Shown piece after piece: positions 32,080-43,300 of a stretch of DNA of 64,000 bases. The position numbers and the translations under genes were made by a program. The notes beneath the pieces are model-generated. The model searched no databases. It was not told the DNA's origin and saw only the letters and a program-made list of their open reading frames with translations. Source of the stretch: Posidonia oceanica (taxonomy: Eukaryota; Streptophyta; Magnoliopsida; Alismatales; Posidoniaceae); assembly GCA_037176725.1 (NCBI GenBank), contig JAZBRS010000077.1, positions 2,666,001-2,730,000 on the forward strand, given 5' to 3'. Position 1 is the stretch's first letter. Each line of letters starts with the position of its first letter.

Positions 32080-32840
32080 AGTGCTATGGCCGACGGCCAT
32101 GGACACTGTAGCAGCAAGCTGCCAGCGTCCATGAACGCCGGCACGGGGGTGTTGGAGCGGCGCAGACCGGTGGGGAGGCGCCTCCAGGTCCTGACGGAGG
32201 TCGGACGATGCTCGGCGGAGGACGACGCAGCCTGGAGCGTGCTGGAGCAGTCGCCGGAGCTCTGCAGAGCCTCAGGAGGTTCGTCCGGCCGATCAACGCA
32301 GCGATGCTGCGTTATGAGGGCTGGGGAACGCTCCTGGGACTCGTGCGGAGCTGAGACGATCGCGGGAGCTGCGTTCCGCTGCCCGGAGCGACGAAGCGAC
32401 CGAAGAACTGCGCCGGAGAAGACGACCGGAGCGGCGAGCAGAAGCAGGGCAAGAGGGCCGGGAACCTATTTCTAAAAGGCTGAGAAGCAACACAGGATGA
32501 AAAGGAGACTAAGGGAGCAAGAATATACCTATTTCCGTGGCTGGGATGTCCTCCCGACGCAGGTGGCTTCAGAGGTCGCCGGTGGAACTCGTCCGGTCGC
32601 TGTGGATGCTGTCTGCTGCTCGCGAGGACTGGGATCGACTCAGAGTGACCCTCCGGAGCTTCCTGGATGGTTGGACAGCTGCGGCGAAGACCGGCGGAAG
32701 ATCTGACTGATCGTGGGTTCACAGAGGCAGCCGGAGGTCGGGGGGACTGTTTGCTGCACGCCGGACTGGATGGGACCCTCCGGGTGGTTGCTGGAGGGCT
32801 GAGGAGTGTAGCTGGATGCTCGGAGAAGGTTTCTGGTTCG
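32080..32840 (-). other. GC-rich block inside the 5' LTR
   Basis: CpG-rich DNA in an otherwise AT-rich LTR (twin at about 9720-10480). The other two LTR types have a GC-rich block at a similar place (about 42840-43540 and 51590-52150) though the sequences barely align. It could be an LTR regulatory island. The reading frames in it are not conserved. Confidence 0.6.
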
Positions 32841-35308
32841 AGTGGAGGGGAATTTGAGGTCTGGGTTGATTTCTGACAGAAATAAGGTTAAGTGTTTGAA
32901 GTGGAGTTTAAGGTCTGTGGTGGATGATTTGGTTTGATGTCGGAGGCTCTGGAAAGGTGGATGTCTGGCGGATTATTGGGTGGAGTTTGGAAGGAAGCAG
33001 CGGGCTGTGGTGAGGGGAATTGTCTGGTGGGTTGGAGTTGGGTTGCTGTGGGTGTTCGGAATGGTTTGAAGGTGTTTCGGGTGGTGGAATGGCTGTAGGA
33101 AGATGAGGGGAAATGGCTGTGTGCTGGGTGAGTTTGGGGAAGGAATTAGGAGAAGGATGAAGGCTAGGAAGGGTGTTGGTTAGCTGGGAATGGAAGAAGG
33201 GCGTTTTCTGAAGATTTCAGAGAAGAAAAGAGGAGAATTGGATGTGGTGATCGGTCTGAAGTGGGGGCTTCTCTCCGAGATGCAAGGGTGGCTCTCAAAC
33301 ACTCTCCTCTACTCTCTCTTCACTCTGGAATTGGATGAAATGCCCAGGAGAAGGGAGGCTGCACTGGTGGAAGGAAAGTCCGGACTCTGGTCTGATCCTC
33401 TTCTCGCACTGGTTCGCTCTCTCCTTAGTTCTCTCTGATTGCCTCCCTCTGCTCTCCCGGATTGAAGGAGGAACGGGCTAAAAAAAAGAGGAGGAGGAGA
33501 CTGCTGGGCGCGAGCCAGTGGTTTGAATTCCACCGGCGTCACTGCAGCTGAAGGGACCAGCAGCCGGCGAGATGACAGGCACTTGATGCCTCCCAGAATT
33601 GGTGCTGAGATAGAAGAGAGGCGGCGAGTTCTGTAGACGATAAGATGGAGGCTCGAATTTGAACAAAGGAGGGAATGCTGTAGTCGCGAGCTCGCGGGAA
33701 GAAAAATCGGTGGAGAGAAACACAGAGGAGGAGAGGAAGAAGAGGGAGGAAAGGGAAGCGGGCCGGACTGCTACGGGCCGAGAAAAAGAAAGAAAAAAAG
33801 GAAAAAAGAAGAAACAGGCCGGATTGAGCCCAGTAAGGAAAGAAAGAAAGAAAGAAAGAAGGAAGAAAGAAAGAGAGGGTAGAATGGGGAAATAAAATAG
33901 GTGAAAATAAACTAAAAATAAATAAAAATATTAGAAGAGTTTTGCTGTAGATTAGGATTTTAATTAAGATTTTTGATGGTTATTTTGAGTTGATTAATGT
34001 GTTTTGGGCTTGATTAGGGTTTTAGGACTTTGGTTTTGTTCCTAATTGGTTTTCACTTGTTTAAACGTTTGTTAATCCCTTTTTAAATTATTTTAAAAAT
34101 TTCATTTCTTTTGCTGGACACTTAGGATATTAATTAGGATTTTTTAGGATTTATTTTCCTATTAATCAGGGTTGGTTTTATGTTTTCAAGTTGTAGTCTT
34201 CTTAGGGTTTTTCCTTCTTAAATCTTTTAAGTTATGTTTGGATTTTTATTTATTGGTTTTTTCTCGAAGTTTTTAGTTGGATTTTTTCTGGTTTAATAGA
34301 GTGTCTTTTAGGCTTTTCAGATGTGTTTTCCTTTTCTTTTTAAATTAAGTTTTTAACTTGTTTTTCTTGTGTTTACTAGGTTAAGTCCTTTGCCTTTTTT
34401 AATTATTTGTTTTAATGTTTGATTTTTAATTCTCCTTTTTAGGGTTTGTTTTTTAATTCTTCTGATGGGTTCTTACCTTTGGTGGGTTTTGATTTTGTTT
34501 TAGCTTTTTTCCTGATTTTTCAGTGTTTTCTTTTGATTTGTTTTGCATTTTTTAGTTTGCATGTTTAGTCTTCTTTTTAGCTTGCTTAAGTTAAGTTTAA
34601 GTTGTTAATTGCTTGTTTAACATTTTTTAATTGTTTTTCTTAGGGTATTGATTTGTTTGTTTTATGTTTTGAGATTTTACAGATTTTTATGGGTTTTTGT
34701 GGATTTTTGCAAAAGGGAGAAAAGGGAAAAGAGAAGGAGGAAAAAAAATGGAATAAAAAGGGGAATAAAAGGAAAAAGGTAGGTTGGAGGAAAACGATTT
34801 TTAAAAATTCAGAAAAAGTGTTAAAAATAAAGTAAAAATAGGGATAGGATAGAGGAAGGATAGAAGCACAGAGGGGGCCCACAGCCAGACCAGAAAAAGG
34901 ATCAGAAAGGGATGAAAAGAGAGATGATAATCAGGAGAGAGAGAGGAGAGAGAAAATGATAATCCTGGAGAGAGAAAAGGATAATTTGGGTGAAAGAGGG
35001 TCCTAATGGTCTTAGAATGGGGTGAAAATTGGTGGGTGGGTAGTCTAGGTTTTGAAGTCTTGGGTCTGAAATTTTGGTTTGATTCTAAGGAGGTTTTGGA
35101 GGGGTTTCAAGGCATAGAAAAAGGGTAGTTTCACCTAAGTTTTCTAGGATTTTTGGGAATGGGTCAGGCTTGGAAAATCCTAGGTTTTTGGGTAGGTTTG
35201 TTGAGTGGATAGTGGTGGGTCTTCCTATGAATTTTGGTTAGGTTCAGAGGTTGGGAAGGGGGGTAAAGGTTTAGGCCAAGACAGGCTGATTTTGAAGGGT
35301 TGAGAAGA

Positions 35309-35334
35309 GGGTTAGGGTTAGGGTTTGGTTGGGG
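35309..35334 (+). repeat. G-quadruplex-capable tract at the LTR start
   Basis: Four G-runs (GGGTTAGGGTTAGGG, a 7-base gap, then GGGG) on the template strand near the beginning of U3; twin copy at 12950-12975. It resembles telomere repeats but is far too short to be telomeric. Confidence 0.7.
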
Positions 35335-35398
35335 TTTGATCCAGCAATCACCAAGGAGGGCTCCAAGGGTCCAGGCCTGCCAAGATGGGGTGTCAACA

Positions 35399-35403
35399 GA
35401 CCC
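35399..35403. repeat. target-site duplication GACCC, right copy
   Basis: Direct repeat of 7026-7030, immediately after the CA end of the LTR. Interrupted H1 sequence resumes here. Confidence 0.95.
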
Positions 35404-36294
35404 TAACCCCCACGGCTCAGAAGTTAGACACCCATTTCCTCTAGGGTAGGGATAGCGGAGACCTGCAAGCCTGAAAAAAAAAAAGAATGATAAAAAAAAA
35501 AGAAAAGAAAGAAAAACAACAAAAAAAGAGAATGATAGAAAAGAAAAAAAGAGAATGATAGAAAAGGAAAAGGAGAGGAACAAAAGTCAACTCCAAAAAT
35601 GAAGGCAGGCAAGGTAATCCCACACCTTTCACCTACCCCAGAGGAGAGTCAAAGTTCAGGCCAGGTCCTCCTTGTTTCCAAACTAGGAATGAGGAGAGCC
35701 CTGCACACCTACATAAAAAAGGAGGGAAAAGGTAGGAGTGAGTGTAAGTCCTTGAGAGTTTGGCATGGAGCCCGTCCTCTCTACACCACCACCAAACATC
35801 ACCAACACCCTTTCCTGGAGTGCCACCAACAAGTTAAGAGTCTGAGTAGAGTCCAGTGAGTCAAAGACCGCTCCCTTCCAGTGCAGCAGGCACCAAAGCA
35901 CTCCCGATGCTGAGGGCAAACTACACCAATCAAAAATCATGCATACATCTGCATCTCCAATCATCTCCCCTCCCTTTAATCATTCCGCTTTGCAAGGCTT
36001 GCTTTGGCACTGAGACAGTACTCCTGCTCAACACGCGTCGGCATCATCGGGCTGCGATGACCCAGAACTCTTGCCGGTCCCCGCCCCGCGTCGACAGAAT
36101 CCCTTTGCTTATATGTGTTTAGTTGCCATGATCTGAATGTTTACTGTTGGATGTGTTGAACTGTTTTACCAGCTTCAGAGTCTGCTTTCAATCAGTAATT
36201 ATGTGCCTATATGAGATCTGATAATTCACAGTCTTGGTAACAGGTACCTGAAGATTTTGCGACAGCCGTCTGCCTACGTTTTGCAGTCTATGCA
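35404..36294 (+). other. noncoding region between integrase and ORF2 (H1)
   Basis: Completes the H1 interval that starts at 6532. It has an A-rich GAATGATAAAAAAAAAAG tract (35470-35585), a counterpart of the T/C-rich tract of the intact element, then unremarkable noncoding DNA. Just before ORF2 lies AACAGGTACCTGAAG, similar to AGCAGGTACCTCAAG in the intact copy. No gene is seen. Confidence 0.65.
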
Positions 36295-37497
36295 ATGGGT
36301 TTCCCCACTCTAGTGACCCCAGCACACTATTCTGAGATCCTGCGAGAGTGGATCGGCAAGCTTACCAAAGATGACTGCGAGAAGCTGCGCCTATGGGGCA
36401 TTCCAACCAAACTGCTGAAGGCTGTTGATGTAGAAGTGAGCCGACATCTTCTGTGCGCCGCCGCAAGGTTCTGGAAATCGGCACACCATGTCTTCCGTTT
36501 TGGCAGAACTGAACTGACACCCACACTGGAAGAAGTGCATCGGATTTGTGGCTTTTCCAAGATCATGGGGCCGCCTATCTTCGTGAGGCGTGACGGATAC
36601 ATTGCGGTCCAGAAATAGCTGACTGGGCTCTCTCCTCGAAGTTGCCAGCAAAGACTGATTTGCACCAGCAGGCCCACTCCCCTACTTCGCCTAGCATATT
36701 TTGATGATACTGTGGAAAAGCACACTGAACTCGGAGACGAGCTGTGGCTCCGAGGATTTGTTACCCGTTTCCTACGTGAGTTGGTCTTTATTCATGGTAA
36801 AGCAACGGTGGCCGTCGAGATCGCTGAAATAGCACTCGTTGTGGTGACTTGGTAGATAGACCTAGCACCAGTTGTTCTGGCAGAAACATACTGCGGACTG
36901 GACTGCATCTCGCATCGCTACTGCCACTTTCATGGTTACGGAGCACTTATTCAGGTCTGGCTAGCCGCACACACCGAGATAGACCTTCTGCGCCCCCAGG
37001 TACATGCTTTTGAGGCCTACTGCAACAGTGGCCATGCCAAGACAGTCAAGAGTGTCAAGGAAGAATACGAGAAGCTATCAGAACTGACAGATGACACAGT
37101 AACCTGGCGCATCATCCCTTCCATGGCCGAACCATTCACTGTCTTCTTCAGCACACGCGACATGCGGCTAATTGTACTACCAGGATTCACCGCGGGTGTG
37201 GAATACCACCCTATCAGGGTCATGCGCCAGTTCGATTTCCAGCAGGGCGCCTTTGTCGACAGCACGGCACCTAGGCTCCTTCAAGCATATCCCCTCAGTA
37301 CAACTGCCCCAACAAAGGAACTAGCCAATCTGATGCAGCATGGAGTGCGATCAATAGACATTGCGGCTACGAGAGGCACAGGGTGTACTCTTGAGTACAT
37401 CATCGAGGTGCAAGCCCTCTAGCCCATCAATGAAATCCCGCCAAGCGGTCCCTTGTTCCCTGACTCTGGAAAATCAAAGAAGGCCCGAACCAGCTAG
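36295..37497 (+). pseudogene. ORF2 relic (DUF7745-like), H1
   Basis: Degenerate copy of the intact ORF2, aligned nearly end to end: it begins MGFPTLVTPAHYSEILREW, carries RFWKSAHHVFRFGRTELTPTLEEV, and ends near KKARTS. The frame stays mostly in register over 400 codons, with only three stops, all TAG, at 36616 (CAG in the intact copy), 36853 and 37420 (TGG in the intact copy). Changes favour similar residues, suggesting the protein was under constraint before this copy died. Its start corresponds to Met46 of the intact protein; upstream of it the frame meets a TGA. The role is unknown, but its presence in two clearly diverged elements shows ORF2 is a regular part of this lineage. Confidence 0.88.
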
Positions 37498-37914
37498 AGC
37501 CGTTATGCAGCTGTCATTTAGTTTCCTTTCAAGTTATGTTGTATCTTCTGGCCTGCCACAGGCGTGTAATCAATAGTTCTATCAATGCAAAAGTGTTTTG
37601 TGCTGGCTGCTCGCATTTCAAAGCTGCTTAATGCATTCCATGTTCCTTACCAATCATATCCTAAGGCCCCTGGCCAGGCTTGTTGCCCACATGACGCAGG
37701 AAAGTCCTCAGCAATCAACCCAGACTCCAGGACCTCTACGGACCCACGCCGTCAAATCCTACTACCAGACATCCCCAGTTGAGTCTCCGTCGGGCTGGTA
37801 CCCCAAACTACTCGTTTGACAAACACGTTAGTTTTGTCCATCCTTTGCTTTTCGATGCCAGGGACACTACGGCTGACCCCTGGTATCTCATCCGTATCAT
37901 CCCTTTAGTTCCCC
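37498..37914 (+). repeat. spacer after ORF2 with one long hairpin
   Basis: Noncoding, similar to 15870-16499 of the intact element on the sense strand. GATGCCAGGG (37854-37863) pairs with CCCTGGTATC (37878-37887) over 10 bp with one G-U. It is built from the same words as the 15177 and 15899 hairpins but with the arms in the other order. Confidence 0.7.
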
Positions 37915-38475
37915 TTTGCCGGCCGATAAGTCCGATATCTTATCATTCTGTTCGTTTATCCCTTTGCCGGCCGATAAGTCCGATATCTTATCATCTCTTT
38001 CCCTTTGCCGGTCGATAAGTCCGATATCTTATCATCTCTTCCTCTTTGCCGGCCGATAAGTCCGATATCTTATCATTCCTTTATCCTCTCTTTGCCGACC
38101 GATAAGTCCGATATCTTATCACTCTATTCTTTTATTCATTTGCTGGCCGATAAGTCCGATATCTTATCATCTCTTCCTCTTTGCTGGCCGATAAGTCCGA
38201 TATCTTATCATTCCTTTATTCCCTCTTTGCCGGCCGATAAGTCCGATATCTTATCACCCCTCTCCCTTTGCCGGCCGATAAGTCCAATATCTTATCATTC
38301 CTTTATTCCCTCTTTGCCGGTCGATAAGTCCGATATCTTATCACCCCTTTCCCTTTGCCGGCCGATAAGTCCGATATCTTATCATTCTTTTATTCCCTCT
38401 TTGCCGGCCGATAAGTCCGATATCTTATCACCCCTTTCTCTTTGCCGGCCAATAAGTCCGATATCTTATCAATCC
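37915..38475 (+). repeat. 13-copy array of GATAAG/CTTATC hairpins
   Basis: About thirteen copies of CCGATAAGTCCGATATCTTA followed by TC, separated by pyrimidine-rich spacers (CTTTGCCGG type) with a period of about 37-52 bp. In each, GATAAG pairs with CTTATC across an 8-base loop. Stems are kept in every copy; the few changes seen fall in the loop (TCCAATAT) or in the flank. The intact element has two such modules, near 14636 and 15048. Confidence 0.88.
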
Positions 38476-38530
38476 CTTTCTGATCAATCAATCAATCAAT
38501 CAATCAAGCAAGCAATCAATCCCTGCTCCT

Positions 38531-39480
38531 TCCGGTTGATAGGACCGTAAACTATCATCTTGGGCTGATATCCAAAACTATCCTGCAGTTGTGTTATACG
38601 GCTGACACCCAGTTACTGTCACTCGTAATTGCCCCTTTCCAGTTGATAGGACCGTAAACTATCATTCTTTGGCTGATGATCCAAAACTCATCCTGGGCTG
38701 ATATCCAAAACTATCACTAGCAATTACGTTATACGGCTGATATCCAGTAACTATTCCTTGCAATTGCTCTTTCCGGTTGATAGGACCGTAAACTATCATT
38801 CTTTGGCTGATGATCCAAAACTCATACTGGGCTGATATCCAAAACTATCACTTGCAATTGCATTATACGGCTGATATCCAGTAACTATCACTCGCAAACA
38901 CCCCTTCCGGTTGATAGGACCGTAAACTATCATTCTTTGGCTGATGATCCAAAACTCATCCTGGGCTGATATCCAAAACTATCACGGGTTTGCATTATAC
39001 AGCTGATATCCAGTAACTATCCCTCATAATTGCACCTTCCGGTTGATAGAACCGTAAACTATCATTCTTTGGCTGATGATCCAAAACTCATCCTAGGCTG
39101 ATATCCAAAACTATCACTCGCAATTATGTTATACGGCTGATATCCAGTAACTATCACTCATGGTTTGCCCTTTCCGGTTGATAGGACCGTAAACTATCAC
39201 TTCTGGCTGATGATCCAAAACTCATCCTGGGCTGATATCCAAAACTATCACCTGCAACCATGTTATACGGCTGATATCCAGTAACTATCACTCACAACTG
39301 CACCTTCCGGTTGATAGGACCGTAAACTATCGCTTCCGGTTGATAAGACCGTAAACTATCGCTTTCGGTTGATAGGACCGTAAACTATCACTCCCGATTG
39401 ATAGGACCGTAAACTATCGCTTCCGGTTGATAGGACCGTAAACTATCACTCTCGGCTGATGATCCGAAACTCATCCCCCC
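38531..39480 (+). repeat. five-armed hairpin array, H1 version
   Basis: Counterpart of 13588-14620. Small modules: GATAG...CTATC, GATGA...TCATC (38675-38679/38688-38692), GATA...TATC, GACA...TGTC (38604-38607/38617-38620). Arm-closing words: 38624-38632/38720-38728 (CGTAATTGC/GCAATTACG), 38760-38767/38854-38861, 38894-38904/38986-38993 (two-base bulge), 39026-39033/39120-39127, 39159-39168/39254-39262 (one-base bulge). The outer pair, TGCAGTTGTG/CACAACTGCA (38584-38593/39293-39302), is 10 bp and perfect. Arms 1, 2, 5 and the outer stem share words with the intact element; arms 3 and 4 have different words, still paired. Five extra GATAG modules follow the closing stem. Confidence 0.88.
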
Positions 39481-39909
39481 GGGCCGATAAGTCCGATAAC
39501 TTATCGCTTTCTTCGCGTAAATTCGTTCCAAAAGACGAAGCCCCGCATCCCACTGCGCCGGAGAGGGTCCCCCTCTCCCGTCGCACCTATGTAGTTTTGG
39601 TTACCCCTTTTTTGCGTGGCTCTAGCAGCCTTGCTTGTTTGCTGCCTCGGGCGAGGACAAGTTGCCCCTTTTTCCCTCCTTGTTGCGTAGGTTTGGACTT
39701 GCCGCCAAGTTCTGCGTCATGCTGCAGCTCCCCCTTTCAACATCCTGTTGCATCAACTCTTCAGTCGCGCAACATCGCAAGCTAGTCTAAGCATCATCGG
39801 CATCATCGGCGTCATCAGCATCATCCGTGTTGTAACAGCTTCCCCATCTGTACTAACTCCGGCACTAACTTTTGCATTGCATCCGCATTAGCATGCATTG
39901 CCGTTAGCA
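39481..39909 (+). other. 3' untranslated segment of H1
   Basis: Begins with one more GATAAG...CTTATC module (39486-39505), then aligns loosely with the intact 3' UTR (sense strand from about 13580 to 13220), including ACTAACTTTTGCATTGCATC-like sequence. The expected PPT and LTR are missing; the next sequence is gag. Confidence 0.65.
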
Positions 39910-39949
39910 TACCCGTCGCAGCCCTATTCTCACGCGCTCTAGGTCAGCA

Positions 39950-40388
39950 ATGACCCAGTACATCAGTGAGCCTCTTTTCACTCCTGTCACGGAGGGTGTT
40001 TCCACTCCGGCCCCTCTGGTTGCTCCTTCTGTCCCTCTTGTTCCCCCTCCGATGCCAGGGTTTCCTCCTCTGATGTCTCTAGGATCTCAGTATGTCCTGG
40101 GACAGTGGCAAGCATCTCTTCCTCTGGATCCGGTCGCCGAGTCTATCTTGATGACCGTTACTCGCGTTTCGGAGACGCCATTGCCCCCTCCTTCCCAGGG
40201 ATACATCGCCTTTGACATCCCTCCTACCACTACTGCGACTTTTGCTATAGCGCCTACTCCTCCCGGACAGTCTGTGTCCGTGCCATTTGCCACTCAATCC
40301 TCGCCAGCACTGTACTCCAACGTTCTCATTGACGGAACGCCTGAGGCTCAGTACCAGCACCTGATGGAGCTTGCCCAGAGACTGTAGG
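39950..40388 (+). pseudogene. gag N-terminal part (H2)
   Basis: Begins ATG at 39950 (MTQYISEPLFTPVTEGVS), matching the Met chosen for the intact Gag-Pol, and runs through the Pro-rich N-terminal region to LMELAQRL. It ends in TAG (40385-40387), which is CAG in the intact copy; the solo LTR was inserted right there. Frame and residues are otherwise well kept. This region has no known enzymatic role. Confidence 0.9.
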
Positions 40389-43300
40389 TGTTGACACCAC
40401 ATTTTGACAGGCTGAATCGATTGGAATCTTCTGGTGGCTTCTGAACCCAAACCTAGGTCCAAACCCACACCTTTCCTTTCTTCTTTCCCCTCAAAACAAG
40501 CACAAACTCAACCTAAGATTACACCCCTTTCCTGAACCCAAAAACTACCCAAAAACCATAGGAAAACTCACCCTTCCTAACTTAGCAAACCCACCAAAGA
40601 GTCATCAAAATTTCAAACCAAAACCACTCCCAAAAACCCTAGAAAACCTAGGTAAAACTACCCTTTTTCTACACCTCAAAACCCTTCCAAAACTTTCTCA
40701 AAACCAAACCGAAACCCTAGCACCAACACTAGGGACCATAGGCCACACACCTACCAAATTTCACCCCTTTTCAAAACCTCTAAACCCTCCTTTCGCCCAA
40801 ATTATCCTTTTCTCTCTCCTGGATTATTCTTTTCTCTCTCCTCTCTCTCTCCTGATTATCCTCCTTCTTTTCACCTCCTTTTCTCCCTCTTTTTCACGTG
40901 GCTATGGGCCCTCCGTGTGCTTCTATCTGTTCTCAATCTTATTCCTATTTTTATCTTATTTTTACCATTTTCCTTGATTTTCAAAAATTATTTTCTTTCA
41001 ACTCCTCTCTTTCCTCTTTATTCCTCCATTTCTCTCATTTCTTCTTCCTTTCAATTTCCTTTCCTTTTCTCTTACTAAACCCCTAAAAACCCTTAAAATT
41101 CCTTCAAAACTCCAAAACAAAAGGAAAACAAATCAAAACCCTAAGGAAAATAATTAAAAACATTAAACAAACAATTAAAAATCTAAACCTAACTAATCTA
41201 GCCAAAATGGGAAACCAAGAATGCAACTAAAAAAATGCGAAACCAACCAAAAGAAAATGTTGTAAAATCAAGGAAAAAACCAAAAAGCAATCAAAACAAG
41301 TCAAAGTAAGAACCTTACTAAAAAACAATCGAAAACAATTACTAAAAAGAAAAGAAAACAATTAAAAAGTGCCAAGACAACTAATTAAGGAGAAAAAGAA
41401 GAAACCTAACAAATATAAGAAGAACAACTCAAAAACCTAATTAAAAAAAAAAGAAAAGTAATAATAATAACAAACAATCAAGAATCCAAAAACACCCAAC
41501 TAAAAACTTAACAAGAAGACCTAACAAAAAAGAAATTAATTAAAAGAACTCAACAGACAAAAATCAAAAACAAATCAAAAGGACTTAAGCAAAAAAGGAC
41601 CGAAATCAAAAATCCAAAATCCACTCTTATTAGTTTAAAAACAAACTTTAAAAAATCCTAATTAACATCCCAGGTACTTAACAAGGAAAACATAATTAGA
41701 AAACAACTTAAAAGACTTAACAAACATTTAATCAAAATCAAAAACAAATTAAAATAAACAAAACTTTAAAAACCCTAATCAAAACTAAAATCCCTTCAAA
41801 CCTAATTAACTAATCGAAAATAATCATTAAAAAACTTAATCAAAGTTTCAACTTAAAACACAATCACTTTAAAAAACCCTTCCTATTTTTATTTTATTTT
41901 ATCTTATTTATTTATTTATTTCTCTCCCTTCTCTTCCTCCTTTCTTTCTTCCCTTCCTTCCTTTTTTTTTCTTTTTCTTCTTGGTCCGGCCCACCTGGCC
42001 TCTCTACTCCTCCTTTCTTTCTTTTTTATTTCTTTTTTTTTCGTAGGCCCGGCCCACAGCCAACTTCTCTCCTTCCTCCCTCCTTCTTCCTCTCCTGCCT
42101 GTCTCGAATTTCTTTCTCTCCATTTTCTCTACAACTCTCTCCTCGGATCGACAGCTCACCCACCTCAGACCTGACCGTCCTTGCACGCCGCACGACCTCT
42201 GCCCAGGCCGGACAGGCGTGCGCCGCCATCCTCCCGTGCACCTGCAAACACCCTGTCATCACCTCTCCGAGCAATTAATGGCAGCCAGACACCTGCAAAC
42301 CCAATAGGAATAGAAACCAGTAGCTACTCACTAGAACATACCCCCCCAAGCACCCGGAACCTCAGACCTTTCTCCCGTGTGCAACCCAGAGCGAGAGAGA
42401 CCCAGAATCCCCTCCGCTTCCGACTGCAATTTATCATTCTTCTTCCTCTTCCTTTTCATACGTCTCAGAGCACCCAACACCTAGTAGAATCCCTCCAATT
42501 TCCTCCCCAAATCCACCAAGATTACCACCATTACAGCCACCGATCCAGTAACCAAATCCACTCTGAATCCACCTTCCATTCACCCAAAATCCAAGCCAGA
42601 ACCCATCACTCCATCTTCCCAAAATTCCTGCCCCTTTAGCTCACAAAACCCCTCAAAACTACAACCAGAGACTCACCTGAACTCCACCATCCAGACACAC
42701 CAGAGCCTTAGCCTTCATCTCCCCCACAGGCCAAGACCTCCACTCCAAACACCTACGACCAACTCTACCAGAAAATCCTTCCAAACCCAATCTCCCTCTC
42801 CAGCCCTTTCCCAGCCCTCCTAAGCATCCACACACCTCCACCTAACCTCCAGGAGTTCGCCGGTGCCCTCCGGTTGATCCAGAAGGCAGAGAACAACCCT
42901 ACCCACCTCAGGCGATCTACAGAGCACCCATTGAAGCGATTTTCTCCTCCGAACTACAAAGCTTCGCCCTAAACATCCAGCGAGCTCCGGAAGACCCCTA
43001 GGAGCTGATCCCAACGCTCGCGAGCCGCCATCGACGTCCACAGCTACCGGACGAGCCTCGCCGCCCTCTGCAGAACAGACCGACGTTGGGGGAGCACACC
43101 AAACGCCGAACCAGGTAACTTTCTACGCCATTAGCTTTAAGACCTCCCCTTCTTGCTTTTCCACCCCTCAAAAGGGGGATCTGCAACCACCTTCGCCAGG
43201 TCAGCACCGTCGCTGACCTACTTCCCCGACGAGCTCGAAGTTCGTCCCGTCGCGCCGAGCTGCAGAACGACCTCCCGTTGGTTGTCCCAGCTCCGCACGT

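Larger units (their letters stand above)
7031..35398 (-). mobile_element. complete 28.4-kb Tat/Ogre-type LTR retrotransposon
   Basis: Structurally complete element on the minus strand: 5' LTR 29390-35398, PBS 29371-29388, leader, Gag-Pol 28057-19268, ORF2 17837-16500, long 3' repeat region, PPT 13040-13055, 3' LTR 7031-13039, flanked by GACCC. Ends are TG...CA. The two LTRs keep a constant offset of 22,359 bp from end to end, so they share no net indel. I count eight differences by eye in 6,009 bp, all transitions. At 28.4 kb it is among the largest plant LTR elements. Both genes are open, so it may be autonomous. It is nested in H1. Confidence 0.97.
29390..35398 (-). repeat. 5' LTR of the intact element (6,009 bp)
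   Basis: The upstream LTR, holding the promoter for Gag-Pol. It matches 7031-13039 except for eight transitions seen by eye, at 7938, 8421, 9881, 10851, about 11414, 12289, 12606 and 12790 (add 22,359 for this copy). From the sense 5' end it has an A/C-rich then pyrimidine-rich first half, a GC-rich block (about 32080-32840), a T-rich stretch, the mini-exon with splice donor, tandem repeats, a TATA-like site and the conserved fold-back. At 6 kb it is unusually long. Confidence 0.97.
35399..39909 (+). mobile_element. H1, right part
   Basis: Continuation of the decayed plus-strand element after the nested insertion: noncoding stretch, ORF2 relic, 3' hairpin arrays and 3' UTR. It ends at about 39909, where the sequence changes without PPT or LTR into the beginning of another gag (H2). 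Confidence 0.9.

Noticed and set aside
37915..38475. CRISPR-like look of regularly spaced repeats
   Set aside because: Spacers are similar pyrimidine-rich text, the repeat is a short hairpin inside a plant retroelement, and no cas genes are present.
38005..38550. 181-codon frame with repeated ADKSDILS
   Set aside because: It only reflects the GATAAG hairpin repeat read in one frame.
42181..42639. 152-codon Pro/Ser-rich frame in the solo LTR, and similar frames at 51713-52190
   Set aside because: They lie in GC-rich or C-rich LTR DNA with several frames open on both strands; there is no conserved protein between LTRs.
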